Under the pieces are notes generated by a model. The model was not told the origin of the DNA, did not search any database, and worked only from the letters and a program-made list of their open reading frames with translations. A stretch of 64,000 bases of DNA, from NCBI GenBank assembly GCA_015039365.1, contig WION01000238.1, positions 18,270-82,269 of the forward strand, read 5' to 3'. Position numbers and translations under genes: made by a program. The DNA comes from Amanita rubescens. Taxonomy: Eukaryota; Basidiomycota; Agaricomycetes; Agaricales; Amanitaceae. Below, in pieces: positions 1 to 12,029 of the stretch (positions within the stretch are counted from its first letter, which is position 1; the number at the start of each line of letters is the position of its first letter).

Positions 1-215
1 GCACTAGTCGACCGGTATCCGACAACGAAAGCGATGTCACGGTCAGCATCGGAAATACCTTAGGGCCAAAATAAATAAAAACCGGGCTACATGTGAGATT
101 CGACGCTTCGTGTGCACGAGAAGATACTAAAATAACAAAGAAACTGAGATACAGAACATAATACCAGAGGTGAACGCCGAGGGATATACACTAGCGTTTG
201 AAAATAAGGTGCTTA

Positions 216-2398
216 TTATTCAACGTACTCAATCATGTCCTCGACTACTTTCCAATTGTGAGCTGCTGGAACGTAATTCAACTTTTGGTTTTCCAATCGC
301 TTTTTGACTGATTTATGAACCAATATTTTATTGTTGTTGAACGGAATATATCTTCCACGTCCAAAATTGCGTCTATGTTAACGATCATCAACACTTGGAA
401 GCACAGTCTATGGGTTTCTTACGTTCGGCGATGGAACCAATCCCCTTGGGAGTCTTGGTGGACGGTCAACATCGGAAAACATTCCAATACCCCCCAAAAA
501 TACCACAAGCGGCTGAGGTCGTCGCGAACCTGATAGTTGTTATCCTTTTCGGCGTTGAGACGTGAAATTTCTTGTTTGACCTTATCCCATCCGCACTTCC
601 TAATCACCTCGTAGCACTCATCGTAATCGCCCCTTTCGAACATCTCCTTCAGAAGATCCTCAATGTCAAAGTCAAGATCATTCTTGAGATACTCCATGTC
701 GAACTCGATTCCCGTCTTTCCCAAGATGCATTCCTTTATCATCCAGCGCAGGGATATGAAAGATAGACCCGTATCGCGCCCTAAAAAACGGCCGCCCCCC
801 CCAACGTCTGCATGTGCGCCTGGAAATTATATTGCCAATTCCCGTTGTGAGCAATAATGGACATGTTTTGTATTTATCAAATCACCTGCGAACCAGACCT
901 CCTTGACATCCGCATGATCGCGGTTCGGGAATATGTGTTTCCATTTATCGCGTGTAGCATAGACGGAATTAGGCACGGGATTCGGACCACCGGAAAGGAT
1001 ATTCTTGATTACTTCACGTTTCTTATTTGGATCTGCGAGAGTGATTGTACAGGGTGTGAAAAAATTGACTTTGGAGTCCTCAAACTTTATGCGGACATCG
1101 GGAAAGTCGACGTCTAGATCTTTCTCACTCTTGGACGTTTCTTGACTCCACAAAATAGGGCGGAACTTGGCACGGCGTTCATCTAGTGAAAGAGCATGGC
1201 GGAAGTGTTTGACGCTATAATTATTAGACGTGCATGGATGTGTCTTTGGAACGATTCCGACAGATGAGACGGTATCCCTAATGTGCCAAGGTAAACATTC
1301 AAATGAATGAGAGCGATATATCATTTACCAAACGCCAACAAATTCGATGCCGACGTGTGAGCTAATCAGATTTGAATTCAGAGATACAGGAGATAGGAAG
1401 AAAGGCTTGCATACGCAAAACTCTTTTTAAAGGCCCGGCTAAGCTTATAGCCTTCATGACCGGTTGTCATGTATGTATCGAAGGCAAAATCGACCTGTTG
1501 AACACGCTCCTTCGGCAGAAGTCCGACCTTCATAAAAAGTCAGCTGGGTATCAGGTCAGATTTGAGAGTTGTAGTCACCTTGTAAATCATGCCCGCTATG
1601 GCCCTCGCTGTGTAGGCTGATGCACCACAAATCAGACCCGAGAAAAACCCAATACAGGAATACATACCGCCGCGAGAGAAGCCAAAGAGACAAATCTTGT
1701 CTCCGGGTCTAGACCGACTTTCGGTATCGAAGTTACCTGTGGCAGATTTCCGAAATTCTTACCGGTAATTCTGAACAACGAAAGTATAGCTAAGGATTTC
1801 ATTCAGCCATTGAATGTGGTGAGGAGAGTCTGTCGCACCCATTTTTTATATGATCATTCAAGTTCAGAGCAATGGCCAAGTCAAGTACGGTGGATACTAT
1901 GTCTATCGTCTCTGAGAAAAAGGAATGTTTACTGTAGGTACCGAGACCAGGCTGATAATTGGATTAGCTGAAGGGAATTAAGAGCCCGGTGAACGAACCT
2001 GATAGTAAACAATTTGTTTCTCGCGTACGTCCTTTTTGAGAGCGTGGAAGAAGCGGGCGACGTTGGAATCCTAATGGAACATAAGGAACGTAGCGGGTAA
2101 ACCACTGATCCACGTACTCTCTGAAAGAAGATTAGACAATGTAGAGGGTAATGTTGATATACTAACCTTCCCGGGCTTGGATCCTGTACCATCGAGGCAT
2201 AGAATCATTACTCTTCCTTTGTCTACCTTGGAGGGAGTGTCAGAGGACGAAGTCAGAGGGATCATGGGGCTCAGAAGAAATGTCAGAGAAATCCCAGGGT
2301 ACAAAGGAAGTCTCAGAGTTAGTCCAAGGCTCGGGAGGCTCGAAGGAAGCCTGCAGTGACTTGTGCCAGTCGGCTGTCAAGAATATGTAATGAATCAT
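216..2398 (-). CDS. Tle1-like (DUF2235) alpha/beta hydrolase, copy 1, with a 5' frameshift
   Basis: Family members carry the DUF2235 fold first defined in bacterial type VI phospholipase effectors; the substrate of fungal members is unknown. In order I see the N-terminal LCLDGTG motif, the nucleophile elbow GFSRG followed after an intron by AYTARA, and HADVGGG, which carries the His/Asp part of the expected triad. About eight short introns sit exactly where copy 2 (9671-11908) has them. Compared with copy 2, one extra base near 2247-2250 shifts the frame from the ATG at 2398 and leads to a stop at about 2240. The rest of the frame is open, so a downstream ATG at 2304 could still give a full catalytic domain. 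Homology to copy 2 runs past the stop codon to about position 60. This is either a young pseudogene or a gene with a moved start. Confidence 0.75.
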
Positions 2399-2499
2399 GG
2401 CCCAATTTGACCAGGTCCTTTTCCAATCAAGCAAGGTTGCTGCCAGGATGTAATCTAACTATAAATAACAAGACGGCCTCAGGCCGTGCGGTGCATACT

Positions 2500-2860
2500 T
2501 TATGACGGCCCGTGGATACATAGCCTGATCACCGTGATCCGTCGTCAACATGCCAGCTCTGTCGTGTTCGACACCCTAGATCCCATTGAGCGATTGCAGG
2601 ATAAGCGTCGAAGATAACATACCGCCAACGCTTTGAAGGTAGCATTGATATGCGACGATTTCCCCACGCCAGCTGTTACAGGACGTCTATGAACAGAACT
2701 TGTACTAGAATCGACAACAGGCCTTACTCGACCTGTGATAAGGATCCGAAACGACGGAACCTGCAACAAGTTTCGCTCGATTTCATTGCAATACCAGTCA
2801 ACGCAATAGCCGTGTTCGATGGTCAATTGTGAGGTCGAGTCCACCAGCTGGCACCTAAAA
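2500..2860 (-). pseudogene. Truncated P-loop GTPase-like fragment
   Basis: Reading the minus strand, a hydrophobic strand FRILITG is followed, after what looks like a short intron, by AGVGKSSHINATF. This resembles the Walker A region of the G-domain proteins that are abundant in Agaricomycetes (ILIxGxxGxGKSSLIN). After another possible intron comes GVEHDRAG, which fits the segment before switch I. The frame then ends, and no G3 or G4 motif is visible before the start of the DUF2235 copy at 2398. Upstream (2830-3100) there is possible N-terminal coding sequence that I could not join with certainty. I infer a gene cut off near the end of the inverted duplication. The family call rests on one motif. 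Confidence 0.4.
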
Positions 2861-2929
2861 AAGAGTCGTTCACAACCAGTCGTGGTTGAAACGTGGACGA
2901 GAAGCTCACCCGCCGTGAGACCACACATA

Positions 2930-3477
2930 CGTCACCTGACACCTCCTATGCTCCGAATCAACTTCACAAAGGCCCAGCAGCACCAATGTTTGCTGACCAT
3001 GTCAAATTTCGTCGGAGAAGACTCGTCATCGGTAGTGGTGGCAGAGGCGACCGTGACCGATGTCATTGTGAAGGAGAAGGTGATCGCCGATCGAATGTAC
3101 GTAGCGTGGCGGACACGTGGCGTCGTTGGGACGGTTGGTCATAGTAATACTTACTACTTGCTCGCTTGCACTAACTGGACGCAGGGTCGGAATCTATGTA
3201 CCCCAGACTATCAGTCCACATGCCATCACAACAGAGGGTTTCAAACTCGTTGGATGCATGCCAATCACATCAAGTGTCCGCTTAATTCATAATAACAAGC
3301 GCGGACACGCAATGACCTCTCACTCACGCGATATACCGCTTTGGTTATTCGGAGTTCGTATTCCCTACCTGAACCGAATATGTTAGGCGCTTCTCGAGAC
3401 CACGCTGGGACAGCATGGCTTCTGGATTACTATAAACCAATCACTTGTTTTGGCTCCATCACATTCCGGCTCAACGA
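2930..3477. other. Intergenic stretch without a recognisable gene
   Basis: Short overlapping open frames occur on both strands, but none has a recognisable motif or a convincing exon chain. The left part may hold the 5' end of the GTPase-like fragment. Confidence 0.4.
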
Positions 3478-6400
3478 TGGATAGGGCGGGATCCATTTGT
3501 CAAGCAACAATACGAACCGTCTTCAGTTATGCTGGACCAACTATTGATACCGTCAAGCGCAAGTTCGGGTCAGCCGCTAGGGTTGCTATATTGTCAAAAT
3601 CTTACGCGGTAGGTAGAGTTACGACGACCTGCTACGATCAACTCACGTACTTTCTAATGTTAGGACCCGCTTGTCAAGCTTAGTGGAGCCGCTGCTATCA
3701 ATGACAGAACTAGCCATGTGCGTTCCTCTGTTCTCAGTGATAATATATTGCTAAGGCGTGCATTTAGCTTGCCGAGATATTAGAGGACTATGCCTGGAAC
3801 CACAGGATTGCCAATCCCAAGGATCAAGATAAGGTTAATATGGCCGTGATCAAACTATGTGGGTGAAGGTCAATATATCGGAACCAGAGCTCACCAGTTC
3901 CGTAGTTCATAAGATGACTATGAGCCAGGATCCGAGCACCAGCGCCAAAGATTTGTACTACACATGCGTGAATGATTCTACTATCCGGGACTTCGATGTC
4001 ACTCCCGAGCTCATCTATGAGCGCTTGTTAAGATCAACTTATGTACGCTTTTCTGCTCGTCAATGGCGCTATTTACTTAATCAGAACAGCTTGGACATCA
4101 TCCGCAAGGTATATCTAGCCTCGCATTTGCATTTGCTGCCATACTTGCTGTCAGTAACGCTAATTCACTGACGGAGCGCCTGCTAATGATAACTAGTTAA
4201 CTCTGCACCGCGAAGACACATCACAATCAGATCTCAAGAACGAGACATCGCCTTACTTCGACCTGTCGCCCCTCTACGGCGCAAATGGTGCAGAAACAGA
4301 CAGCATTCGAATGAAAGATGGCCGTGGAATGTTATACCCAGACACCTTTACTGAGAAAAGGCTAGACATGCTCCCGGGTTCCGTACCTGCGCTGCTTGTT
4401 TTATGGAACAGATATCACAACGTATGTTCCCAGTCACGAACACTACGGTTTCAAACTGATTTGTGATTACCATTAGTACGTCGCAAAGCAATTGTTGTCG
4501 TACAACGAGGGTAATCAATGGAAGGATCGTGACCTATCGTCCGAGCAATTTTTGACACAGGACAACGAGATATTTGACTTGGCACGGTCTATTACATGCA
4601 TTCATTTCATGAATGTCGTAAAAGAAGACTTCCTTAAAGGACTCATTGGAATGCCCATGGCAGGTCCGAGGGCTCAAGTGGATATCTTATATGTTGGTAT
4701 CGTCTTTCCATAGATGTGTGCTTATATTCATGCTCCGGGCAGGATGTCAGAGGTATGAAGAACGACAAAGCAGGCTATCTCTCCTCCGTGGAGTCATACC
4801 TTTTGTACAGCGTAAGCTCTCAAATTTCGGCAATAAAACAGGGATTTTATTATTGTCAGTTTTCGTCTTTTGCTCCGCCGTCGTTCGCATCCGAGGTATA
4901 TCAGCGGGTAAGTCCTTTGTTAGCATTTTCGCTCGCATTTCTCGATTGTCATTGATAAAAGGTGAAATGTGGGAAGGGGGCTTCCATTGGCTCAGACGCG
5001 AAACTCCGCAATATTGGGTGAGTTTAAATGTTACCCGACACTGGGCAGAAGTTAACAGATGTAAAAGCAATTTGCGCCGTAACGATGATAATCGCTTTGA
5101 GGACAACGACTTAGCTGACCTGCTATTCAATGCCGCAGAGACGATGGCCGGCTCCCCAGGGGCCAAGGCAGTTCCAGAATGGGCACGTGAACAGGAAATC
5201 CTGAAACTCAAACAAGCACGGCAAGCTAATGTCTGCACCCTGAACGAGTTCCGACAATATCTCGGTCTCGAGCGTGCGTTCGCAATCACCTGCCGCTCCC
5301 GTCCAGTCTTATTATCCTCTTTATAGCACTCAAGTCGTTCGAAGAATGGAACTCGGAGTTAGCTGGGACTGCGCGCGATTTGTATGGTGATGTCGACAAG
5401 CTCGAGCTATATGTAAGAATGTTCATTTATTGTTGCATGCATTTTGCTCACCAATCCAAGCCCGGTCTGATATGTGAATGTCCAAACGGTTCTGGCTTCG
5501 GATTTGGTTATACGATGGTACAAAAAACAAACTTAGGGTGCTTATTCACTTATTAACGCCTTTCTTCACAGACATGGGGCTTGATAGCCGATATTGTGAG
5601 TGACCTTAACTTTGATCAAGCGAGAAGGTAGCGCAAATCAAAATGCAGGTGTCCAGAGTTCGCTGCGACCCATAATCACGTCTAGGTTTAAAGGTATGAT
5701 AACATATTATCATCCTCATAACGAGATCGAAGTTGTCTTTAGAACCTGTTTTGACAAAATGGGGTTTCAGGGACTGCTCACCCAGCGTTGACAACGTCAA
5801 TGACCCCGAGTCGAGCTTCGATAATGCTAACGGTTGTTTCGGTGCGATGTTGCCCAAGCGTAAGTCGTTGCCGACCCGCATACTTTCGTTACTATAGCGC
5901 CCTTTCTAGTCTTTCTCCGTACTCTTCCTCACAACTGCGCTTACAACAATATATATTGTCTATTCCCGTTCATCGTTCCCGAGAAGAGCAAGAAGCAGAT
6001 CGAAAAACTCCAAGATCATATTCAGAAAAAGAAATACAGTGTCGAAAGGCCCAAGCAAACAAAAATCAAGGTTCTCAGGACCCTGGAAGCGATCAGTCAA
6101 GTCCTGAACAGACCGGAGAATTTCCCTACACCGTATAAGCAGAATTTAAGGGAGGTTACAGGAGGTTATGGGTGAGTACCATTAGAAATTCTCAGTTCTT
6201 GGCCAATTGCGAATGTCGTTGTAGTCATATGCTTGGCTTTGATGATTTGACCTTGTAAGTTTTTCGTCTGTTCCCTCCGTAGTTCACTGCACATATACTA
6301 CATAGACATGATCGCGATTTGATGATGGTGCGTAACCATGAGCTGCCTTTCTAGCCCCCCCTGACGGAACATAGTTATTATCTTCACTTATCCCTGACAA

Positions 6401-8304
6401 GGGAGCTCTCAAACGTATCGGCGCAGCTTTTGCTCAGAAAGCGCAAGAGAATTTGGAACGCCGTTCATTTCTAGAGTATGTCGCGTATGTGAACATATAT
6501 ATTTTCCTAATTACGCGTCACAGAGGAGATATTGCAAGCGTCGATATCGTTAAAGATGTGATTGACGCAACTTGCATACAATGGGTCTGCGAGACTATTG
6601 TAAGTCACTGTTGTTTACCCCTAGGATTAGTTTTACACCTCCTATCAGTTCAATGTCCGGTGTAAGGACAGTGATGTTCCGAGGACGTCAAGATCAAAGG
6701 TTGGATCGAAAGAAGTCTTGCCAGAATCACGGAAAATGGAGGCGAGGGAGCGCAAGAACTTTGCCGCATACTATGCGTAAGAATAATGTCTTCATCTCCA
6801 CATGAAATGACAAGATCGGAATTTCAGGTATATCTTCCGCAACACTGAACCAGAATTTGGGTGGAACGTGAGAGAGAGGGCATTAACTGCAAGCAAGCAT
6901 GTCAGCAAACGTATCAAGGGGCTCTTGAATAAGGACAAGCCGAGGAACCTAACCGTGCGTCTGATTTACAAGTCTTTTGACGTAGTGCTTAATTTAGAGC
7001 AGTATCGGTGGCTGCACAAGTGGTGCCTCATGGGGCTGGTTGGAGATCCATATTCTAGCGGAAAGATGGCTTTCCAGTATCCCGCTTTTACGTTCCTTGA
7101 CCGTATGATGAAAGCGTGCGATATTAGGCCGGTGAATCGTTTAGACGGCCCTCTTGACCAATTCAGGCAAAGCGTGGAGGAAGAGATGGAAAAAACAAAG
7201 TCTTTCAGCTTATCCGAACGCAAGACAGACTTCGTGGACGGACGGCCTTGCCTTGCTAATTTTCCCCCCGGATAACTTTAGTGTTACCACGGAGCATGAA
7301 ATCGACGAATACGTTAAGAAGAAAGCCGAGGAGCAGCGGGTGATCGCTAACGCTATCGGGTTAGCAGTGATGATATCCGTGCATATGTCGAAAGGCGAGA
7401 AGAAATACGAAGAGCATATTATCCGTTAACTGATTTACTTACAGCGTGCGCGCAAGTCGTCGACTTCTACCTCGAGGATAAATATACAGAGGAAAGGAAG
7501 GCGCTTGTCAGTCTGTGCAAGGAAGAGAATAGCACGTCGTCCAAGAAGATCATTGAATATGTCCGGGAAGCACAAAGTAATGTTTCGAGATCCCAATCAC
7601 AATATCTTTATCTAATATTCTATAGGGATAGGGCATCGTTTCGGCCTGTGGAGGGATGTAGTTTTGAAGGACATAATGGAATTCGACCAAGGCCATGGGC
7701 ATCCTGCGGTCAGCATCCAAGAAGGCGACTCCGTATATTTAGACTTTACATCTGCGCATAACGATGTTTGTTTCATTTATTTGGAAGCTATAGTTGGCCT
7801 AGCATGCTAACGATTGAAACTAGCCCAAACAGTTCCCGGTGCCGGAGAAAGTCGTGCCTGGTCGCGAAATAAACTCGTTACGAGGGCTTGGCTTCCATAT
7901 GTGCCCTGCTGGATCGTTCATTGACCAGGTCGGTGGTGATATCACGATTCTGCATCCTGGCTAAAGTGGCTTACCCCTCGTAGACCATATCCCAGGTGCG
8001 CACGCCGAGTCTTGGAAATAATACTAACGTCCCATTAGATGATTAGGGCCATATTCAGGCTGGAAGGTCTTAAGCGGTCTAGTAAAAAAGGTCATTTGAA
8101 ATCTACCACCTTGCACCACAACCCTGAACCGGTGCGTTCTCCAATCTGATCGTGTCCGATATTTTCTGACTTGTGGTCCGATAGTGGTATCCGGAAGTAT
8201 ATATAGACGAAAACGGAGGTTTCTCCTATTACCCCGATGAGATGGTACTCGAGGTTCGTTGGCATGACTCGGGGAAGGTAACACGAATGACCGGACCAGT
8301 TTAA
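3478..8304 (+). CDS. Ppo-like fatty-acid dioxygenase with cytochrome P450 domain (linoleate diol synthase family)
   Basis: Ppo enzymes fuse a heme-peroxidase-type dioxygenase to a P450-like isomerase and make oxylipin signals (psi factors). The order here fits: INDR near 3700 (N-terminal), YFDLSPLYG (4257), the proximal-His motif NRYHNYVAKQLL split by an intron (4410-4495), FMNVVKEDFLKG, RNDDNRFEDNDLA (5080), CTLNEFRQYLGL, FGYTM, WGFRDC, then the P450 part with HDRDLMM, LNKDKPRN, a Cys-ligand-like GLGFHMCPAG (7890) and the C-terminal EVRWHDSGK. Most exon joins keep frame. Oddities: the family's YRWH motif reads LLYS followed by other residues near 4800; the distal His could not be placed; the frame changes without a clear intron near 7260; and the intron at 7393 appears to start with GC. 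Start and first exons are uncertain. Working enzyme or early pseudogene cannot be decided. Confidence 0.72.
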
Positions 8305-8428
8305 AGTCAAGAAGGACTTGGAACCAAGGGAAGACAGGTTTGACAACGGCGATAGCGTTGAAGAGAGGAAAGAAAAGAAGCTAGAATGGAATAGAATTGA
8401 AAAACGGTATGACGAATGGAACAGATTT

Positions 8429-9066
8429 ATGGACAAAGGATGGGCTGTGCTTTGCTTCGTGTTGTGGTGGTCATTCCTTTTGTGTGAGTGGATTCTTCAA
8501 AGTTCACCCGGATGACTATAATGACGATTATGATGGCAGACTTCCTGATGCCACTTTCCTTGCGCAATCTATTTTTCACCTTACCGCCCTCTTCAGGTAT
8601 AACCAACACCGAATGCGGACAACCCCTCACAATTATCGAGGATTGGCACATTCAGGCATTCCATCCTAAATGGTTCGGCCTGTTTGGGGATCCTGCTCCA
8701 ATCGTATATCGAACTCCAAAGGGGCACAAGGCACATCGGATTACGGTGGTGGATATCGATCAACGCGATATTGAAATACATATGTGGGTTGACAATGAGG
8801 ACAGAGGCCATGTTCCAATAGATCTGGATTCAGCCGTGGATTGTGGGGATGATATCTACAAGTGTCTCCAACTAGGCTTTGGCTCCGCTCAGATTGATGT
8901 CCCACCAGGGGAGCATACTGTCAAGGCCATGATTAGGAAAGGTGAGTGTCGCCCAGTTTTGTGTTTCTCACCCTCTGATATCGTACCAGGCCATAAGTCT
9001 GATGCCTTTGTTTGGGGGGAGAAACGTGAGAGGAGAGTCGTGTGGAAGGCGGAACAATGCTCCTAA
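8429..9066 (+). CDS. Small secreted protein with several cysteines, unknown function
   Basis: The start is chosen at 8429 because it opens a strongly hydrophobic segment (WAVLCFVLWWSFLL) that looks like a signal peptide. A 113-bp intron (8484-8596) then joins in frame to an exon beginning ITNTECGQPL. A second short intron after MIRKG joins in frame to GHKSDAFVWG, and the protein ends KAEQCS. The product is about 158 residues. The mature part has cysteines at TEC, VDCGDD, YKC and the C-terminus, and is rich in beta-type sequence. I do not recognise the family. It lies 125 bp after the Ppo-like gene on the same strand and inside the inverted DUF2235 pair. A secreted effector or wall protein is possible, but that is inference. 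Confidence 0.6.
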
Positions 9067-9670
9067 AACGATACCGTAACCCATTCTGTGGACCTTGAAT
9101 ACGTTTATGCGATAACGCCATGTAAATCTCATTTGGCAGCCAAAGCATGTCTGTCGAAACATGAACTACCCTTGTTACTTTATCTAATCTCATCTCGCTG
9201 ACTCGACCAACACGATGACGACCAGTTCATCTCCACGCACCTTCGTGGTAGCATCCGCGCCTCACAGCCTCTTCCCCAGATCCAAACCAACATTGTGCTT
9301 GGAGACATACAAGCGCTTTACCCGCCCACAGATGACCCACCGAGTCGATATGCTCGTTCATTCTTGGAAGGATGTGCCCACGACTTTGACAGAGGAGGAC
9401 CAGAATCAGAATTCAGAAAGTACTACGTCATTATTTGTATCTATGTACTGTCACAGTAGTCTACGGAAACGGAAACCGTTTGCGCAAAACCTTGCCCTTC
9501 AAGCAAGGTGATTCACGAAGTTAGCCGCGGGGTGAATAGGACGGCATAATGCCCAGAATGCCGTGCACTGGCATGATGCTGTGCCCATCACGTCATGTAC
9601 ATTTTCCAAAACCGGATGGGCCATGCGAACGCCTCGAGGAAGCCCACCGAATATCTGGACGAAATAGCCC
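9067..9670. other. Intergenic stretch with a possible coding relic
   Basis: A frame around 9260-9440 reads plausibly as protein (QTNIVLGDIQALYPP followed by FLEGCAHDFDRGG), but it has no clear start or exon partner and I do not recognise it. The rest shows nothing. Confidence 0.3.
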
Positions 9671-11908
9671 ATGATTCATTACATATACTTGACGGCCGAC
9701 TGGCATAAGTCACTTCATACAATGAGCGCACTCCCCAATGAGGTGACCTGGCTGGCTTCCTCCGAGCCTCCCGAGCCCCAAACCAACGATTTCTCTGACA
9801 CTTCTAAGCCCTATGATCCCTCTGACACTTCCTCCGAGCTCCAGGATCCCTCTGACAAGTCCTCAGACGCACCCTCCAAGGTAGGCAAAGGAAGAGTAAT
9901 GATTTTATGCTTCGATGGTACAGGGTACAAGCCCGGGAAGGTTAGTATCAACATTACCCTCTAAATTGTTTAATCTTCTTTCAGACAGTACGTGGATCTG
10001 GTCTATTCGCTGCGAGTCTGCGTTCAAGCTTATGTTCCATATTACTAGGATTCCAATATCGCCCGCTTCTTCCGCGCTATCAGAGAGGACGTACGCGAGA
10101 AACAAATTGTTTACTATCAGGTTCGTTCACCGGACCCTTGGTTTCGTCCGGCTAATCCAATTATCAGCCTGGTATCGGTTCCTACAGTAAACATTCCGTT
10201 TTCTCGGAGACGTTGGACATAGTATCCACCGTACTTGACTTGACCATTGCTCTGAACTTGAATGATAACATCAAGGATGGGTGCGATAGACTCTCTTCAC
10301 CACATTCAATGGCTGAATGAAATCCTTAGCTATACTTTTGTTGTTCAGAACTACCGGTAAGAATTGAGATCTGCCGCGGGTAAGTTTGATACTGAAAGTC
10401 GGTCTAGGCCTGGAGACAAGATTTGTCTCTTTGGCTACTCTCGCGGCGGTATGTATTTCTGTATTGGGTTTTGCTCAGGTCTGATTTGTGGTGTATCAGC
10501 TTACACGGCAAGGGCCATAGCGGGCATGATTTACAAGGTGACTACAACTCCTTTCTCTCAAATCTAATATACAGCTGACTTTTCATGAAGGTCGGACTTC
10601 TGCCGAAGGAGAGTGTTCAACAAGTCGATTTTGCATTCGATACCTACATGACGACTGGCCGTGAAGGCTATAAGCTTAGCCGGGACTTTAAAAAGAGTTT
10701 TGCGTATGCCTTTGCTTCTCTTCCTTTCGCCTGTACCTTTGAATTCAAATCCAACTAGCTCGCCCGTCGACATTGAATTTGTTGGCGTTTGGTAATTGAT
10801 ATATCGCTCTCATTCATTTGAATGTTTACCTTAGCACATTAGGGATACCATCTCATCTGTCGGCATCGGTCCAAAGACACATCCATGCAGGTCTAACAAT
10901 TACAGTGTCAAACACTTCCGCCATGCTCTTTCACTAGATGAACGCCGCGTCAAGTTCCGCCCTGATTTGTGGAGTGAAGAAACATCTAAGAGTGAAAAAG
11001 ATTTAGACGTCGACTTTCCCGATGTCCACATAAAGTTCGAGGACTCCAAAGTCAATTTTTTGACACCTGGTGCAGTCTCCCTCGCAGATCCAAATAAGAA
11101 ACGCGAAGTAATTGAGAATATCCTTTCTGGTGGTCCGAATCCCGTGTCCAATTCCGTGGATGCGACACGCGATAAATGGAAGCACAAATTCCCGAACCGC
11201 GATTATGCGGATGTCAAGGAGGTCTGGTTCGCAGGTGATTTGACAAGTATATAACGTATCCACTATTACTCACAACTGTAATTGGCAATCTAATTTCTAG
11301 GTTCGCATGGAGATGTTGGGGGAGGCGTCCGTTCTCCAGCGCGTGATACGGGTCTATCGTTCATATCCCTGCGCTGGATGATCAAGGAATGCATCTTGGA
11401 AAAGACAGGAATCGAGTTCGACATGGAGTATCTCAAGAATGATCTTGACTTTGACATTGAGGATCTTCTGAAGGAGATGTTCGAAAGGGGCAATTACGAT
11501 GAGTGCTACGAGATGATCGAGAAGTGCGGATGGGACAAGGACAAGCAAGAAATTTCGCGCCTTAACGTAGAAAAGGATAACTTCGCCTATCCGATTCGCG
11601 ACGAACTCAGCCGCTCGTGGTATTTGTGGGGCGTATTCGAATTCTTTCCAATGATGACCACGTATCAAGACTCCCAAGGGGATTGGTTCCTTCGCCGAAC
11701 GTAAGAAACCCCCTAGACTGTGCTTCTAAGGGTTGATAATAGTTGATATAGGCGCAATTTCGGACGTGGAAGATATATTCCGTTCAACAAGGACAAAATA
11801 TTGGTTCATAAATCAGTCAAAAAGCGATTGGAAAACCAGAAGTTGAATTACGTTCCGGCAGCTCACAATTGGAAAGTAGTCGAGGACATGATCGAGTACG
11901 TTGAATAA
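9671..11908 (+). CDS. Tle1-like (DUF2235) alpha/beta hydrolase, copy 2, intact
   Basis: The ATG at 9671 is shared with copy 1. The first exon encodes a repeated Ser/Asp/Pro-rich leader of about 75 residues (DPSD and DTSS units), then VMILCFDGTG. Short introns join in frame to IARFFRAI, QIVYYQ, PGIGSYSKH, VVQNYRPGDKICLFGYSRG and AYTARAIAGMIYK, which gives the GXSXG nucleophile elbow. Later come RDTISSVG, FRHALSLDERR, VWFAG joined across an intron to SHGDVGGG (expected His and Asp of the triad), WMIKECIL, and the C-terminal GRGRYIPFN block ending EYVE. No internal stop is needed, so I take this as the working copy. Whether it acts on phospholipid or another ester cannot be read from sequence. 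It is the inverted partner of 216-2398 and a more distant relative of 44066-46228. Confidence 0.88.
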
Positions 11909-12029
11909 TAAGCACCTCGTTTCCAAACGAATATGTCCCTCGGCGTTCACGTCCGATATTATGTTCAGCTTCCCTTATATTTTCGTACATATGGAGCATC
12001 GGTTTTTTTTAAATTTTGGCCCTAAGACC

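Noticed and set aside
4747..5289. Minus-strand frame of 180 codons
   Set aside because: Antisense to the conserved Ppo segment containing RNDDNRFEDNDLA and CTLNEFRQYLGL.
216..11908. A bacterial type VI secretion effector locus
   Set aside because: Only the hydrolase fold is shared. There are no Hcp, VgrG or immunity genes, and the genes have spliceosomal introns.
216..11908. The inverted DUF2235 pair as terminal repeats of one giant transposon
   Set aside because: Homology starts at the ATG and ends in the 3' flank, no target duplication is seen, and the genes between show no transposase.
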